From contig DFOA01000020.1 in NCBI GenBank assembly GCA_002381185.1, forward strand, positions 280,006-344,005: DNA of 64,000 nucleotides, in the 5' to 3' direction. A model generated the notes under the pieces. It was not told where the DNA came from and searched no databases. It saw only the letters and a list, made by a program, of their open reading frames with translations. This document shows positions 16,874 to 25,484 of this stretch, piece after piece (the stretch's first letter is position 1; the number at the start of each line of letters is the position of its first letter). The position numbers were made by a program, and so were the translations under genes. The stretch is from Firmicutes bacterium UBA3553. Its GTDB lineage: Bacteria > Bacillota > Clostridia > Tissierellales > Sedimentibacteraceae.

Positions 16874-18262
16874 TTATCTTTTAGGAATATGAATTGCATT
16901 TCCGCGTACCGCATGAGCCGCTTCATGAAGAATTTCCCCAACAGTAGGGTGTGCATGAATTGTTGAAGTAATTTCATCCACAGTTGCTTCCAGCCTTATG
17001 GCAAGTGCTCCTTCAACAATCAAATCGGTAGCCCTTGGTCCTGCTATGTGAAGCCCTAATATCTCACCTGTATCCGCATCTGAAACATATTTTGCAATTC
17101 CTCCGGTTTCACCCTCTATCATTGATTTTCCGTTAATATACATGTGGGCAGAACCGACTTTGACATCATATCCTTTTTCTATTGCCTGCTCTTCTGTCAG
17201 ACCTACACCGGCAAGCTCGGGCTTTGTATAGACACAGTAAGGTATTGTTTTGAAATCAATTTGAGATTTTTTCTTCATTATAGCTTCAACAGCCACCGTT
17301 CCTTCGGCTGATGCCGCATGAGCCAGCATTATCCCTCCTGTGCAGTCACCTACGGCATATATATTTTCTATGTTTGTCTGCATATTTTTGTTTACCGGTA
17401 TTCTTCCTCTGTCTGTTTTAATTCCTATATTCTCTAAAGAAAGATTGTCGGTTACAGGCTTTCTTCCGATTGACAAAAGTATCTTTTCTGCAGGAATAGA
17501 CAAATCTCCTTGAGGCGATACAGCATTTAGCTGAAGCCCTTCTGATGATTCGGAAATAGAAACGACCTTCGTATTCAGATAAATATCCACTCCGCAGTTT
17601 ATTAATTTTTCCTTTAATGGCTGGACGATATCCTTATCCATATTTGATACTATGTTTGGGAGCATTTCAACTATTGACACCTTGCAGCCCAATGTTGAAT
17701 AAACACTGGCTATTTCAGTGCCTATCACTCCTCCGCCTATTATAGCCATGCTTTTTGGAACTTCATCCAGTGAAAGCACCTCATCGCTTGTTATAACTCC
17801 CGGCAAATTGACTCCGGGCAGCGGAATTATTACAGGTTTTGAACCTGTTGCAATTACGGCATAATCAAACTCAACAATTGTTTCGCCTGCCTCGTTTTTT
17901 ACCGCAATTTCCCTTGTGCTTATAAAGCTGCCTTCTCCGGCTATCTTTACAACCTTATTGCTTTTTAATAAGCCTTCCACTCCGGCAACCAGTTTATTGA
18001 TTATTTTGTCTTTTCTTTTTTGCAGCTGTTTCCAGTTTACTTCAGCTCCCGTAATGTCGATTCCAATTTCCTTGAAATCCTTGTTTATATTTTCAATCTC
18101 AACTGTTGTATGAAGCAGGACCTTAGTAGGAATACACCCTCTGTTTAAACATGTTCCTCCGACCTTATCCTTTTCTACAAGGATTACTTCCGCCCCAAGC
18201 TGGGCGGCTCTTATGGCAGCTACATAGCCGGCCGGCCCTCCGCCTAAAATTACTATTCTCAC
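16874..18262 (-). CDS. acoL: dihydrolipoyl dehydrogenase (E3) of the acetoin system
   Basis: A 462-residue flavoprotein. It has the N-terminal FAD site GGGPAGYVAAI, the redox-active disulfide Cys38/Cys43 in GGTCLNRGCIPTK, an NAD site GGGVIGTEIASVY, and the C-terminal active-site HAHPTVGEILHEAAHA. It has no N-terminal lipoyl domain, unlike some AcoL proteins. It reoxidises dihydrolipoyl groups on the E2 component and passes electrons to NAD+. It is the last gene of the operon, 9 bases after acoC, and is followed by a terminator. Confidence 0.93.
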   Translation of the reverse strand: MRIVILGGGPAGYVAAIRAAQLGAEVILVEKDKVGGTCLNRGCIPTKVLLHTTVEIENINKDFKEIGIDITGAEVNWKQLQKRKDKIINKLVAGVEGLLKSNKVVKIAGEGSFISTREIAVKNEAGETIVEFDYAVIATGSKPVIIPLPGVNLPGVITSDEVLSLDEVPKSMAIIGGGVIGTEIASVYSTLGCKVSIVEMLPNIVSNMDKDIVQPLKEKLINCGVDIYLNTKVVSISESSEGLQLNAVSPQGDLSIPAEKILLSIGRKPVTDNLSLENIGIKTDRGRIPVNKNMQTNIENIYAVGDCTGGIMLAHAASAEGTVAVEAIMKKKSQIDFKTIPYCVYTKPELAGVGLTEEQAIEKGYDVKVGSAHMYINGKSMIEGETGGIAKYVSDADTGEILGLHIAGPRATDLIVEGALAIRLEATVDEITSTIHAHPTVGEILHEAAHAVRGNAIHIPKR

Positions 18263-18271
18263 TGTAACCTC

Positions 18272-19585
18272 CTATAATAAAAGAAGTCCCGGCTTCTCTA
18301 TATATTCTTTCAGCCTTGCCATAAACACAGCCGCAACTGCACCGTCAACAACCCTGTGATCTGCCGTCAGGCTTAAATTCATCATGGGCTTTATCGTTAT
18401 TTCTCCGTTTATTACTTTTACTTCATCAACAATAGCATTGACTCCGAGTATCGCCACCTCCGGCTGATTTACTATGGGCGTGAAGGATTCCACCCCGTAC
18501 ATGCCTATGTTGCTGATTGTAAATGTTCCTCCGTCCAGGTCATCAGGTGTTAATTCATTGGTTTTTGCTTTAATTGCCAAAGCCTTTATTTCTTCTGAAA
18601 TTTCTTTAAGGCTTTTTACATTGGCATATTTAACTACAGGTACAAGCAGTCCCTCAGGCAAGGCCACTGCAACTCCCATATTTACATAATTTCTTGTAAC
18701 TATTTCATTGCCTTCTGCCGAGCAGTTTAAAAGCGGGAATTCAAGCAATACTTTAGACACAATCTTTACCAGGATATCGGTATATGATACCTTTGCCGCA
18801 TCTTTTATTTCATCTCTTAATTGCTTCATACCAGTAGTATCAACCTTTAGATTATATGAAACTGTCGGTGATATCTGCTTGCTTTCCAGCATCCTCTTAG
18901 CAATTACCTTTCTCATGCCGCTCATGGGTTTTCTGAATTCCTGAGGATTTGCGTACCTGGTTAATTCCTGGTTAAGCTTATATTTTATAACATCATCTTT
19001 CATTATTCGTGTATCTTTTTTTATTTCATTTGTATCCACTCCCAGTTGGACTGCTGTCACTGCAGCGGACGGAGATACTTTTTTCTTTTCTTCCTTTGAT
19101 TGTTCGGCAAAACTTTTAATATCATTTTCCGTGACAGAGCCGTCCGGACCCGTACCTTTAACTAACGATATATCCACCCCTAATTCCTGAGCAATTTTCT
19201 TTGCTCTCGGAGAAGCTTTAACTCTTCCGTTTTTTGCTGGGGTCAAAGCTTCAGAAGTATCATCCTTTATTTCTTTTGTATCTGTTTGAGCCTTTATTTC
19301 CGGTTTGGCTGCTGCACCTGCCTGATTTAATAAATCTGTTATATCTTCGTCTCTGTCTCCTATGATTGCAACGGGGGCCAGAACCGGTACGGTTCCTTCC
19401 GCAACCAATATTTTTCTTAAAATGCCATCTGCTTTTGAATCATATTCATTTGTTAATTTATCCGTTTCAACATCAAAAATGATTTCTCCCTTTTTGATTG
19501 TATCGCCCTCTTGCTTTCTCCAATTTAAAATGACGCCCTCCGTCATGGTCAGGCCCATTTTAGGCATTACTATATAATTCGCCAT
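18272..19585 (-). CDS. acoC: dihydrolipoamide acetyltransferase (E2) of the acetoin system
   Basis: A 437-residue acyltransferase. Residues 1-80 are a lipoyl domain with the lipoylated Lys43 in VETDKLTNE. Two peripheral-subunit-binding segments follow: 122-160 (ASPRAKKIAQELGVD, GTGPDGSVTENDI) and a more divergent 170-205 (VSPSAAVTAVQLGVD, DDVIKY). The catalytic domain runs from about 215 to the end, with HRVVDGAVAAVF holding the His and Asp. It transfers the acetyl group from cleaved acetoin to CoA. AGGAGG-type site precedes the start. The tandem binding segments are unusual. Confidence 0.92.
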   Translation of the reverse strand: MANYIVMPKMGLTMTEGVILNWRKQEGDTIKKGEIIFDVETDKLTNEYDSKADGILRKILVAEGTVPVLAPVAIIGDRDEDITDLLNQAGAAAKPEIKAQTDTKEIKDDTSEALTPAKNGRVKASPRAKKIAQELGVDISLVKGTGPDGSVTENDIKSFAEQSKEEKKKVSPSAAVTAVQLGVDTNEIKKDTRIMKDDVIKYKLNQELTRYANPQEFRKPMSGMRKVIAKRMLESKQISPTVSYNLKVDTTGMKQLRDEIKDAAKVSYTDILVKIVSKVLLEFPLLNCSAEGNEIVTRNYVNMGVAVALPEGLLVPVVKYANVKSLKEISEEIKALAIKAKTNELTPDDLDGGTFTISNIGMYGVESFTPIVNQPEVAILGVNAIVDEVKVINGEITIKPMMNLSLTADHRVVDGAVAAVFMARLKEYIEKPGLLLL

Positions 19586-19648
19586 ATTTTCCTCCTGGTC
19601 TAATTTTTAAAACTGACTTTTACCCTGTTGTCAGTGCATATAATAAAT

Positions 19649-20653
19649 CTATTGCATTTCTGCTCTGAAAAATCCATTCAACTGTGCTGTTTCCAAAGCC
19701 TTCTTCACATCAACGTGAAAAGGACCGTTTCTGGTAATCTTAAATATATGTTTTTGATTTTCTGAAAACTGTATTTCTCTTTCACCGTCAAGTGCTATAG
19801 TTCCTCTGTAATGGGTTATATACTCATATTCTTCATTCAAATCCAATATGACCGGTTCCGAAATTGAAACAGGAGTTACGACTCCTGCTGCTACCGCCGC
19901 AATAACTTTGCTTTTACTGGTATTAATATTTACATAGGCTCCGAAATCGTCATAGGGAGAAATGATTTTCCTGCACCCTGCTATTGAAGAAAATCCTATG
20001 GAAGCAGGATGACACCTGGAAACAAATATTTTCTCAATGCTGTCCATGTCCCATATGGCTTTTGACCCTACGAATATATCTTTGGATATTACTGCATCAA
20101 TGAGAGCAACGTCCTTAAGTTCATTATCCTTGTAAATTTCTATGCGCTTATCTTTATGGATAAATAAACTTTTATTAAAACGGTCAGAGGCAACTGCTGC
20201 AGCAGCCATACCAGCAACGGTTCCCTCCATCATGACAGGGTAAGCATTATTTGTTCCTGTAGATATTGTTATGATTGGCGTATTTTTTATGACCTTTGCA
20301 ACTGCCCTGTTCGTGCCATCACCCCCGAGAGTGACAATACATCCCACATTTACACTCTCCATATACTCTGCCGCTTTCAGAGTGTCTTCTATGCCGTCAA
20401 AGCGCATCATATTTATTACATTTATTTCACATTTCAATTCGTCACAAGTGTTTAGCTTATCCTCAACTCTGTATCCCATATTGTAGGAGTCCGGCATCAT
20501 ATAAACCCTTTCAACACCAAGCGCCTGAGACCCCAGTACAATTCTTTCTACTATATTTATTTTTTCGTTATTATCTATTACAGTAGCATGAGAAACAAGT
20601 CTTCTAATATCCTTTCCCGAAGCAGGATTTGCAATTATTCCGATTGAAATCAC
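19649..20653 (-). CDS. acoX: AcoX-like ATP-NAD kinase family protein
   Basis: A 334-residue protein of the NAD kinase/diacylglycerol kinase fold, with IANPASGKDIRRL at the N-terminus and the diagnostic VTLGGDGTNRAVAK near residue 104. AcoX genes recur in acetoin catabolic operons but their function is still unknown; a role in cofactor metabolism is only inferred from fold. The start is GTG at 20653, with AGGAGG 9 bases upstream. It lies between acoB and acoC, which is a typical position. A terminator-like hairpin precedes it, so it may be transcribed at a lower level than acoAB. Confidence 0.88.
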   Translation of the reverse strand: MISIGIIANPASGKDIRRLVSHATVIDNNEKINIVERIVLGSQALGVERVYMMPDSYNMGYRVEDKLNTCDELKCEINVINMMRFDGIEDTLKAAEYMESVNVGCIVTLGGDGTNRAVAKVIKNTPIITISTGTNNAYPVMMEGTVAGMAAAAVASDRFNKSLFIHKDKRIEIYKDNELKDVALIDAVISKDIFVGSKAIWDMDSIEKIFVSRCHPASIGFSSIAGCRKIISPYDDFGAYVNINTSKSKVIAAVAAGVVTPVSISEPVILDLNEEYEYITHYRGTIALDGEREIQFSENQKHIFKITRNGPFHVDVKKALETAQLNGFFRAEMQ

Positions 20654-20730
20654 GACCTGTTACCTCCTTGTGGCAATCTCATTGCATTCCGGCAATTCCC
20701 AACATTGTGCTGCAAAATTGGGCTAAGGTA

Positions 20731-20768
20731 AAACGCAGCTTTAATGATATTATTAAAGCTACGTTTTT
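20731..20768 (-). terminator. intra-operon hairpin between acoB and acoX
   Basis: AACG-C-AGCTTTAAT pairs with ATTAAAGCT-A-CGTT around a short loop, with one mismatch, 10 bases after the acoB stop. T-rich bases follow on the minus strand. It may reduce expression of the downstream genes or stabilise the upstream message. Confidence 0.65.
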
Positions 20769-20775
20769 GTTTTAT

Positions 20776-21747
20776 CTAAAATAATGATTTAACTGCTGAA
20801 ACAATGTCCTGCTCATTAGGTAATACATAGTTTTCCAGGTTTGTAGCAAATGGTACCGGTGTATTCAGTGCACCTATCCTCTTTATGGGCGCATCTAATT
20901 CAAAGAAACATTCTTCGGCAATCAAAGATGCGATTTCTCCCGTAAACGCTCCCCTCTTTGCTTCTTCGCTGACGATTACAACCTTGTGGGTTTTTTCCAG
21001 CGACTTGAAAATCGTCTCCTTGTCAAGTGGGAACAGGGTTCTTATATCAATTACTTCAACATTTATTCCTTCCTTTGACAATATATCTGCCGCCTTCATG
21101 GAATCCAGCACTTGTCTCCCATAGCTCACAATTGTTGCATCCGTTCCTTCCTTTTTAACCGCAGCTTTGCCAAAAGGTATTGGTTTTACTTCATCTTCCA
21201 CATCGCTTTTTACTGAGTACAATATTTTATTTTCCATAAATATTACAGGATTATCATCATCTATTGCCGTAAGCATTAATCCGTATGCATCCTGGGCATT
21301 TGACGGATATACGACTTTTAATCCCGGTACATGAGCGAGCCAGGCTTCAAGGGATTGAGAATGCTGTGCCGCCGCGCTTGCTCCGCCGCCTCCTGGAAGA
21401 CGAACAACCATTGGAAGTGTAATTTTACCTCCAAACATGTATCTCATTTTAGCTGCCTGATTTACCAATTGATCCATACCAACAGTAACAAAGTCCACAA
21501 ACATTAATTCTGCTATAGGTCTTAGCCCGCATGCGGCTGAACCTACCGCTGCTCCTATTATGACACCTTCTGATATAGGAGTATCTCTTACCCTCATTTC
21601 TCCGAATTCATCAAACATCCCGGCTGATACGCCAAAACATCCTCCGAATTTTCCAACATCTTCCCCGAAAAGGAATACATCGGGATTTTCCCTCATCTTA
21701 ACGCTCATTCCTTCTCTTATACCTTCAGCATAAGTCATTCTTCTCAT
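20776..21747 (-). CDS. acoB: acetoin dehydrogenase E1 component, beta subunit
   Basis: A 323-residue transketolase-like beta subunit with FGEDVGKFGGCFGVSAG, a central RLPGGGGASAAAQHSQSLEAWLAH stretch and the C-terminal transketolase domain (EGINVEVIDIRTLFPLD). It forms the thiamine-diphosphate-dependent E1 with AcoA and cleaves acetoin to acetaldehyde and a hydroxyethyl-TPP. Its ATG overlaps the acoA stop by 4 bases (ATGA), and GAGGAGGGC lies just upstream, so translation is coupled. Similar E1 beta subunits serve pyruvate or branched-chain dehydrogenases; acoX, a GAF-type activator and the sigma-54 promoter argue for acetoin. Confidence 0.92.
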   Translation of the reverse strand: MRRMTYAEGIREGMSVKMRENPDVFLFGEDVGKFGGCFGVSAGMFDEFGEMRVRDTPISEGVIIGAAVGSAACGLRPIAELMFVDFVTVGMDQLVNQAAKMRYMFGGKITLPMVVRLPGGGGASAAAQHSQSLEAWLAHVPGLKVVYPSNAQDAYGLMLTAIDDDNPVIFMENKILYSVKSDVEDEVKPIPFGKAAVKKEGTDATIVSYGRQVLDSMKAADILSKEGINVEVIDIRTLFPLDKETIFKSLEKTHKVVIVSEEAKRGAFTGEIASLIAEECFFELDAPIKRIGALNTPVPFATNLENYVLPNEQDIVSAVKSLF

Positions 21748-22730
21748 CTTACTCTGCCCTCCTCAACTATATCAGTATAAACATCCTCAAGTGCTGATTC
21801 CAATGACGGCATACTGCTTTCATCCGCAAATCTTTCAGCTTCATTAATCATGCTGTCCACATCGGCATTTTCTTTATTAATTTCTGCTTCTGTCATAACA
21901 TTGTTTTCTAACATATATTTTTCAATTCTGGGAATCGGGTCTTTTTTAACCCATGTTTCTAATTCGCCCTCAGGCCTGTAAACGGTCGGATCACCTTCAA
22001 AGTGTCCACGCCATCTGTAGGTCTTGCATTCAATGAGAGTAGGTCCTTGTCCTTTTCTGGCTCTTAAAACAGCCTCACCCACGGCTTCATATACTGCAAA
22101 CACATCATTTCCGTCAACTGTTACCCCTGGAATGTTATACGCCGAAGCTCTTACAGAAACATCAGTTATGGCCTGATGCCTTGCCTGGCTCACAGAAATG
22201 CCGTAACCGTTGTTTTCACAAACAAATATAACAGGAAGCTTCCATACACTTGCCAGGTTCAGTGCTTCGTGGAATGTGCTTTGATTTGTAGAGGCATCCC
22301 CAAAGAAGCAAACACAAACCTGATCGGTCTTTTTGTATTGAATTGCCAGTCCCGCTCCCACTGCAATGTTATGTCCTGCTCCGACAATACCGTTAGCTCC
22401 CAATATACCCTTCGTTGCATCTGCTATATGCATAGAGCCGCCTTTGCCCTTACAGTAACCGGTTTCTTTTTGATACAGTTCCGCCATCATGTGCTTTAAA
22501 TCTCCGCCCTTGGCAATAATATGCCCGTGCCCTCTGTGAGTGCTGGTAATATAATCGTCATCTCTTAAATTGGCACAAGCACCTGTTGCAACGGCTTCTT
22601 CGCCTATGTACAAGTGCACAAATCCTCCAACCTTGCCTTCGGCAAATAAGTCTTTTGCCCTTGTTTCAAATTTACGAATCTTTAACATTGTTTCATACAT
22701 ATTTTTTACTTGTTCGTTTGTAATTTTCAA
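21744..22730 (-). CDS. acoA: acetoin dehydrogenase E1 component, alpha subunit
   Basis: About 328 residues. The thiamine diphosphate motif GDASTNQSTFHEALNLASVWKLPVIFVCENN is intact, and the STHRGHGHIIAKGG and GSMHIADATKGILGANGIVG segments are typical of E1 alpha. I place the start at the TTG at 22730 because GGGAGG ends 7 bases before it. An ATG at 22745, inside the stop region of the upstream gene, is the alternative but would place that site inside the coding region. Works with AcoB as the heterotetrameric E1. Confidence 0.9.
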   Translation of the reverse strand: MKITNEQVKNMYETMLKIRKFETRAKDLFAEGKVGGFVHLYIGEEAVATGACANLRDDDYITSTHRGHGHIIAKGGDLKHMMAELYQKETGYCKGKGGSMHIADATKGILGANGIVGAGHNIAVGAGLAIQYKKTDQVCVCFFGDASTNQSTFHEALNLASVWKLPVIFVCENNGYGISVSQARHQAITDVSVRASAYNIPGVTVDGNDVFAVYEAVGEAVLRARKGQGPTLIECKTYRWRGHFEGDPTVYRPEGELETWVKKDPIPRIEKYMLENNVMTEAEINKENADVDSMINEAERFADESSMPSLESALEDVYTDIVEEGRVR

Positions 22731-22744
22731 AATATTACCTCCCA

Positions 22745-23116
22745 TCAATTTTTGATTTCAACCTTTACACTTGCTACGGCAACTTCGATAGAGTCATCCT
22801 TATCTCCGAATTTCGTGAAATAAAGTCCCTCTGTTTTTAAGCCGCCGCTTACGGCTTTTACTGTTACCTTACCTACAGGAAAGCATTTTGACACTTCTTC
22901 GGTGTTTACTTCCTCCGGCCTCGTGACAGCAACCATAACATCAACAAACACATTTTCATTGATATTGTCCTGAGTAAATCCACAAACTTCACTTAGTCCA
23001 ACCAGACAGCTTTTAGATATGGCATCCTTTGCTGCTTTAACAGCAGCCTTTGTAACGTCTTGTCCGTGAAAATCTATTCCCATTCCAAATTCAATTATGA
23101 ATCTATTCGTCTCCAT
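22745..23116 (-). CDS. Lin0512 family protein, first gene of the acetoin operon
   Basis: A 123-residue protein of the Lin0512 family (PF09585): RFIIEFGMGIDFHGQDVTKAAVKAAKDAIS, then VDVMVAVTRPEEV and KAVSGGLKTEGLYF. It is soluble with no catalytic motif I recognise; family function is unknown. It is directly preceded by the sigma-54 promoter and followed by acoA with almost no gap, so it belongs to the acetoin regulon. The ribosome-binding sequence AGGAGGTGAT, a full match to the 16S tail, runs into the ATG itself; a GTG 3 bases earlier is the other possible start. Confidence 0.85.
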   Translation of the reverse strand: METNRFIIEFGMGIDFHGQDVTKAAVKAAKDAISKSCLVGLSEVCGFTQDNINENVFVDVMVAVTRPEEVNTEEVSKCFPVGKVTVKAVSGGLKTEGLYFTKFGDKDDSIEVAVASVKVEIKN

Positions 23117-23143
23117 CACCTCCTGAATCTCTGCTATATATAA

Positions 23144-23159
23144 AGCAATTTATATGCCA
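23144..23159 (-). promoter_or_regulatory. sigma-54 promoter of the acetoin operon
   Basis: On the minus strand the sequence is TGGCATATAAATTGCT. It has GG and GC exactly 10 bases apart, matching the -24/-12 consensus TGGCAY-N5-TTGCW. It lies 28 bases before the first start codon, and the local regulator carries a sigma-54 activation domain. Confidence 0.93.
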
Positions 23160-23251
23160 ATATAATAATTTGTACATTATTAATTAACAGCGTTGAAATT
23201 CAAGCCTCTCCACAATGTTAAAAATATTCATTTAATTTCTGCGGCCTAATT

Positions 23252-23363
23252 GTCTCATAAAAAAAGTATCAATATGAGACTATTTTCTCAAATTGATACT
23301 TTTTATCGAAATAATTAATATATCAACACTTAGGAAGTCTCATACCAAGTTTCAATTTGAGAC
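23252..23363. promoter_or_regulatory. three copies of a 27-29-bp element, probable AcoR binding sites
   Basis: Copies lie at 23252-23280 (minus orientation), 23284-23310 (plus) and 23337-23363 (minus). The shared pattern is TCTCAaATTGAtACTT followed by TATgaGAC; the outer copies begin with GTCTCA and end with TGAGAC. Relative to the inferred start they occupy roughly -118 to -230, a normal place for enhancer sites. The first two face each other and also form a hairpin (next entry). Confidence 0.75.
23262..23307 (-). terminator. Rho-independent terminator of acoR made from two facing enhancer copies
   Basis: On the minus strand GTATCAATTTGAGA pairs with TCTCATATTGATAC (one mismatch) around a 7-base loop and is followed by seven Ts. 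It lies about 65 bases after the acoR stop. Confidence 0.75.
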
Positions 23364-23369
23364 TCGTGT

Positions 23370-25307
23370 TTATTGTGCTAATCCTTCAATATTGTCTAAA
23401 TCAATGGAATATGCTTTTATTTTTCTGTATATTGTAGCTTTGCTGATATTTAAATCCCTTGCCGCTTTCAAAACATTTCTGTTGTTAAAGGACAGCGCCT
23501 GCATTATGCTGTCTCTTTCTATATCCTTTAGATTTAATGATACCGCCTCTTTACTCTGTTTTACAGCATTCCTTACAGGAAGTGCAACATTTCTTATTAC
23601 TTCGCCTTCTGTCATATAGTAGGCTCTTTGTATAATGTTTTTCAACTCTCTGACATTTCCGGTCCACTCATGCTCCATCAGCTTATCTTCAAATGCATGA
23701 CTGAAGGTCTTAGTCTTGTTAATTCCTCTATTCTCATCATTGAGACTTTTCAGGAAATATCCGGCAAGCTCCAGAATATCTTCTTTTCTGTTTCTCAGAG
23801 GCGGTATTCTTAAATTTATGACATTTAGCCTGAAATATAAATCCTGTCTGAAAGACCCCTTTGTTACCTCATCAAGCAAGTTCCTGTTGGTTGCAGAAAT
23901 AACCCTTACATCCAAATCCCTTTCATATGTTCCGCCGATTCTGACTATCTTATTATTATCCAGCACTCTTAAAAGCTTTGGCTGCACTTCCAGAGGTATT
24001 TCACCTATTTCATCCAGGAAAATGGTGCCGCCCCTTGCCAGCTCGAATTTCCCCGGTCTTCCGCCCTTCATCGCCCCTGTAAATGAGCCGCTTTCGTAAC
24101 CGAACAACTCACTTTCAAACAATTCCTTTGGAATTGCCGAACAGTTTATTGCTATGAAAGGACCGTTTTTTCGCTGGCTTTCATTATGTATCGACTGGGC
24201 ATACAGCTCCTTTCCTACACCGCTTTCACCTTCTATTAAAACAGAACAGCTGGTTTTGGAAATTTTCTTTGCCGTATTAATAATTTCAAACATTTTATCA
24301 TTTACAGTTATAATATTGTCAAAAGTATAATTAGCCTTAAATCCTGCCAATTTGCTGACTTCCTTTATAACCTGCTTAGCCTCTTTCATCAGTATAACAG
24401 CACCCGTAACTACCTTTCCTTCTATTAAGGGCGAAATATTTAAAGAACATTCAATTTTTTTGTTATCTATTGAAATAGTCATATCCGAAAAGCCCAGCTT
24501 ATTCTTCTTTTCAAAAATATTTTTTTCAATATCAACACCGTTTAATATTTTATTGATGTTAATGTTAAATACATCCTTTTCCTCCATATGGAAAAGTTCC
24601 GGTATTTTATTATTTATTTTTACTATTCTCAGATTATTATCAATAACCATAATACCGTCAAGTATGGAATCAAAGGTTGTATCCACAAGGTTGTATGATT
24701 CCGAAATAACAAGCTGTTTTTCAATGCAGTTTGCACTGGACGCCGCTATGCCGAATGTATGAGTCTGCACATCCTCCGCACGTCCGGATATGTCAAAGGA
24801 TCCTATTATTTCTCCCTTGCTGTTATGTATGGGAGCTGCCGAGCAGGTCCATTTATGATGATATTCGCAGTAATGTTCAGCTCCTATTACCTGAATAGGC
24901 TTATTTATTGCCAGGCATGTTCCTATTGCATTTGTACCGACGCTTTTTTCATCCCACAAAGAGCCCTTTACAAAATTCAGGCTGCTGTGAATGTCCATAA
25001 TATCCTTATTGATAATTAAATCAATAATTATTCCGTTTTCATCTGTTAAAACAACACTGTAACTTGTACTTTTAACCATTTCAAACACATTTTCCATTAT
25101 AGGCCTTGAAAGCTCAATCAGATCCTGCCTCTTTGAGATACTTCCTTTGAGAACGGATTCTTTGGCGGTTGTCCCATAGCCTGCAAGATGATTTACTTTC
25201 ATTTTCCTGCATCTTTCCCATGAGTTCAATATGTCCTGATTTATCTGCTTTGAAGCTATACCGTTATTTACATATGCCAGCCATCTTTCTTTAATTTCAC
25301 TCAACAT
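23370..25307 (-). CDS. acoR: sigma-54-dependent activator of acetoin catabolism, AcoR type
   Basis: A 645-residue enhancer-binding protein. Order: GAF-like sensor (about 55-205), PAS-like segment (about 210-320), AAA+ domain (about 335-565) with Walker A GESGVGKE and the sigma-54 contact loop GSFTGA, then a Fis-type helix-turn-helix (NVLKAARDLNISKATIYRKI). This is the AcoR architecture, and the gene lies directly upstream of the acetoin operon on the same strand. It should activate the sigma-54 promoter at 23144 in response to acetoin or a derivative. ATG 25307 follows AGGGGTGA; an in-frame ATG at 25337 lacks a site. Confidence 0.92.
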   Translation of the reverse strand: MLSEIKERWLAYVNNGIASKQINQDILNSWERCRKMKVNHLAGYGTTAKESVLKGSISKRQDLIELSRPIMENVFEMVKSTSYSVVLTDENGIIIDLIINKDIMDIHSSLNFVKGSLWDEKSVGTNAIGTCLAINKPIQVIGAEHYCEYHHKWTCSAAPIHNSKGEIIGSFDISGRAEDVQTHTFGIAASSANCIEKQLVISESYNLVDTTFDSILDGIMVIDNNLRIVKINNKIPELFHMEEKDVFNININKILNGVDIEKNIFEKKNKLGFSDMTISIDNKKIECSLNISPLIEGKVVTGAVILMKEAKQVIKEVSKLAGFKANYTFDNIITVNDKMFEIINTAKKISKTSCSVLIEGESGVGKELYAQSIHNESQRKNGPFIAINCSAIPKELFESELFGYESGSFTGAMKGGRPGKFELARGGTIFLDEIGEIPLEVQPKLLRVLDNNKIVRIGGTYERDLDVRVISATNRNLLDEVTKGSFRQDLYFRLNVINLRIPPLRNRKEDILELAGYFLKSLNDENRGINKTKTFSHAFEDKLMEHEWTGNVRELKNIIQRAYYMTEGEVIRNVALPVRNAVKQSKEAVSLNLKDIERDSIMQALSFNNRNVLKAARDLNISKATIYRKIKAYSIDLDNIEGLAQ

Positions 25308-25425
25308 AACATCACCCCTAACTTTATATATACCCATATTATGTCATTTATATTTTATCATAAAAAGCAAATGTTTGCACTAATCTTTTTCCCTGATGTC
25401 CGAAGAAATTAGTTTAGGACATAAA

Positions 25426-25459
25426 AAAGAGAAAATCATGATAATTTGATTTTCTCTTT
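25426..25459 (-). terminator. Rho-independent terminator of the hydantoinase operon
   Basis: AAAGAGAAAATCA (25426-25438) pairs perfectly with TGATTTTCTCTTT (25447-25459), and the minus strand continues into TTTTTT. It lies 26 bases after the antiporter stop. Confidence 0.85.
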
Positions 25460-25484
25460 AACAGAATATTTTCAAGCATATTAA

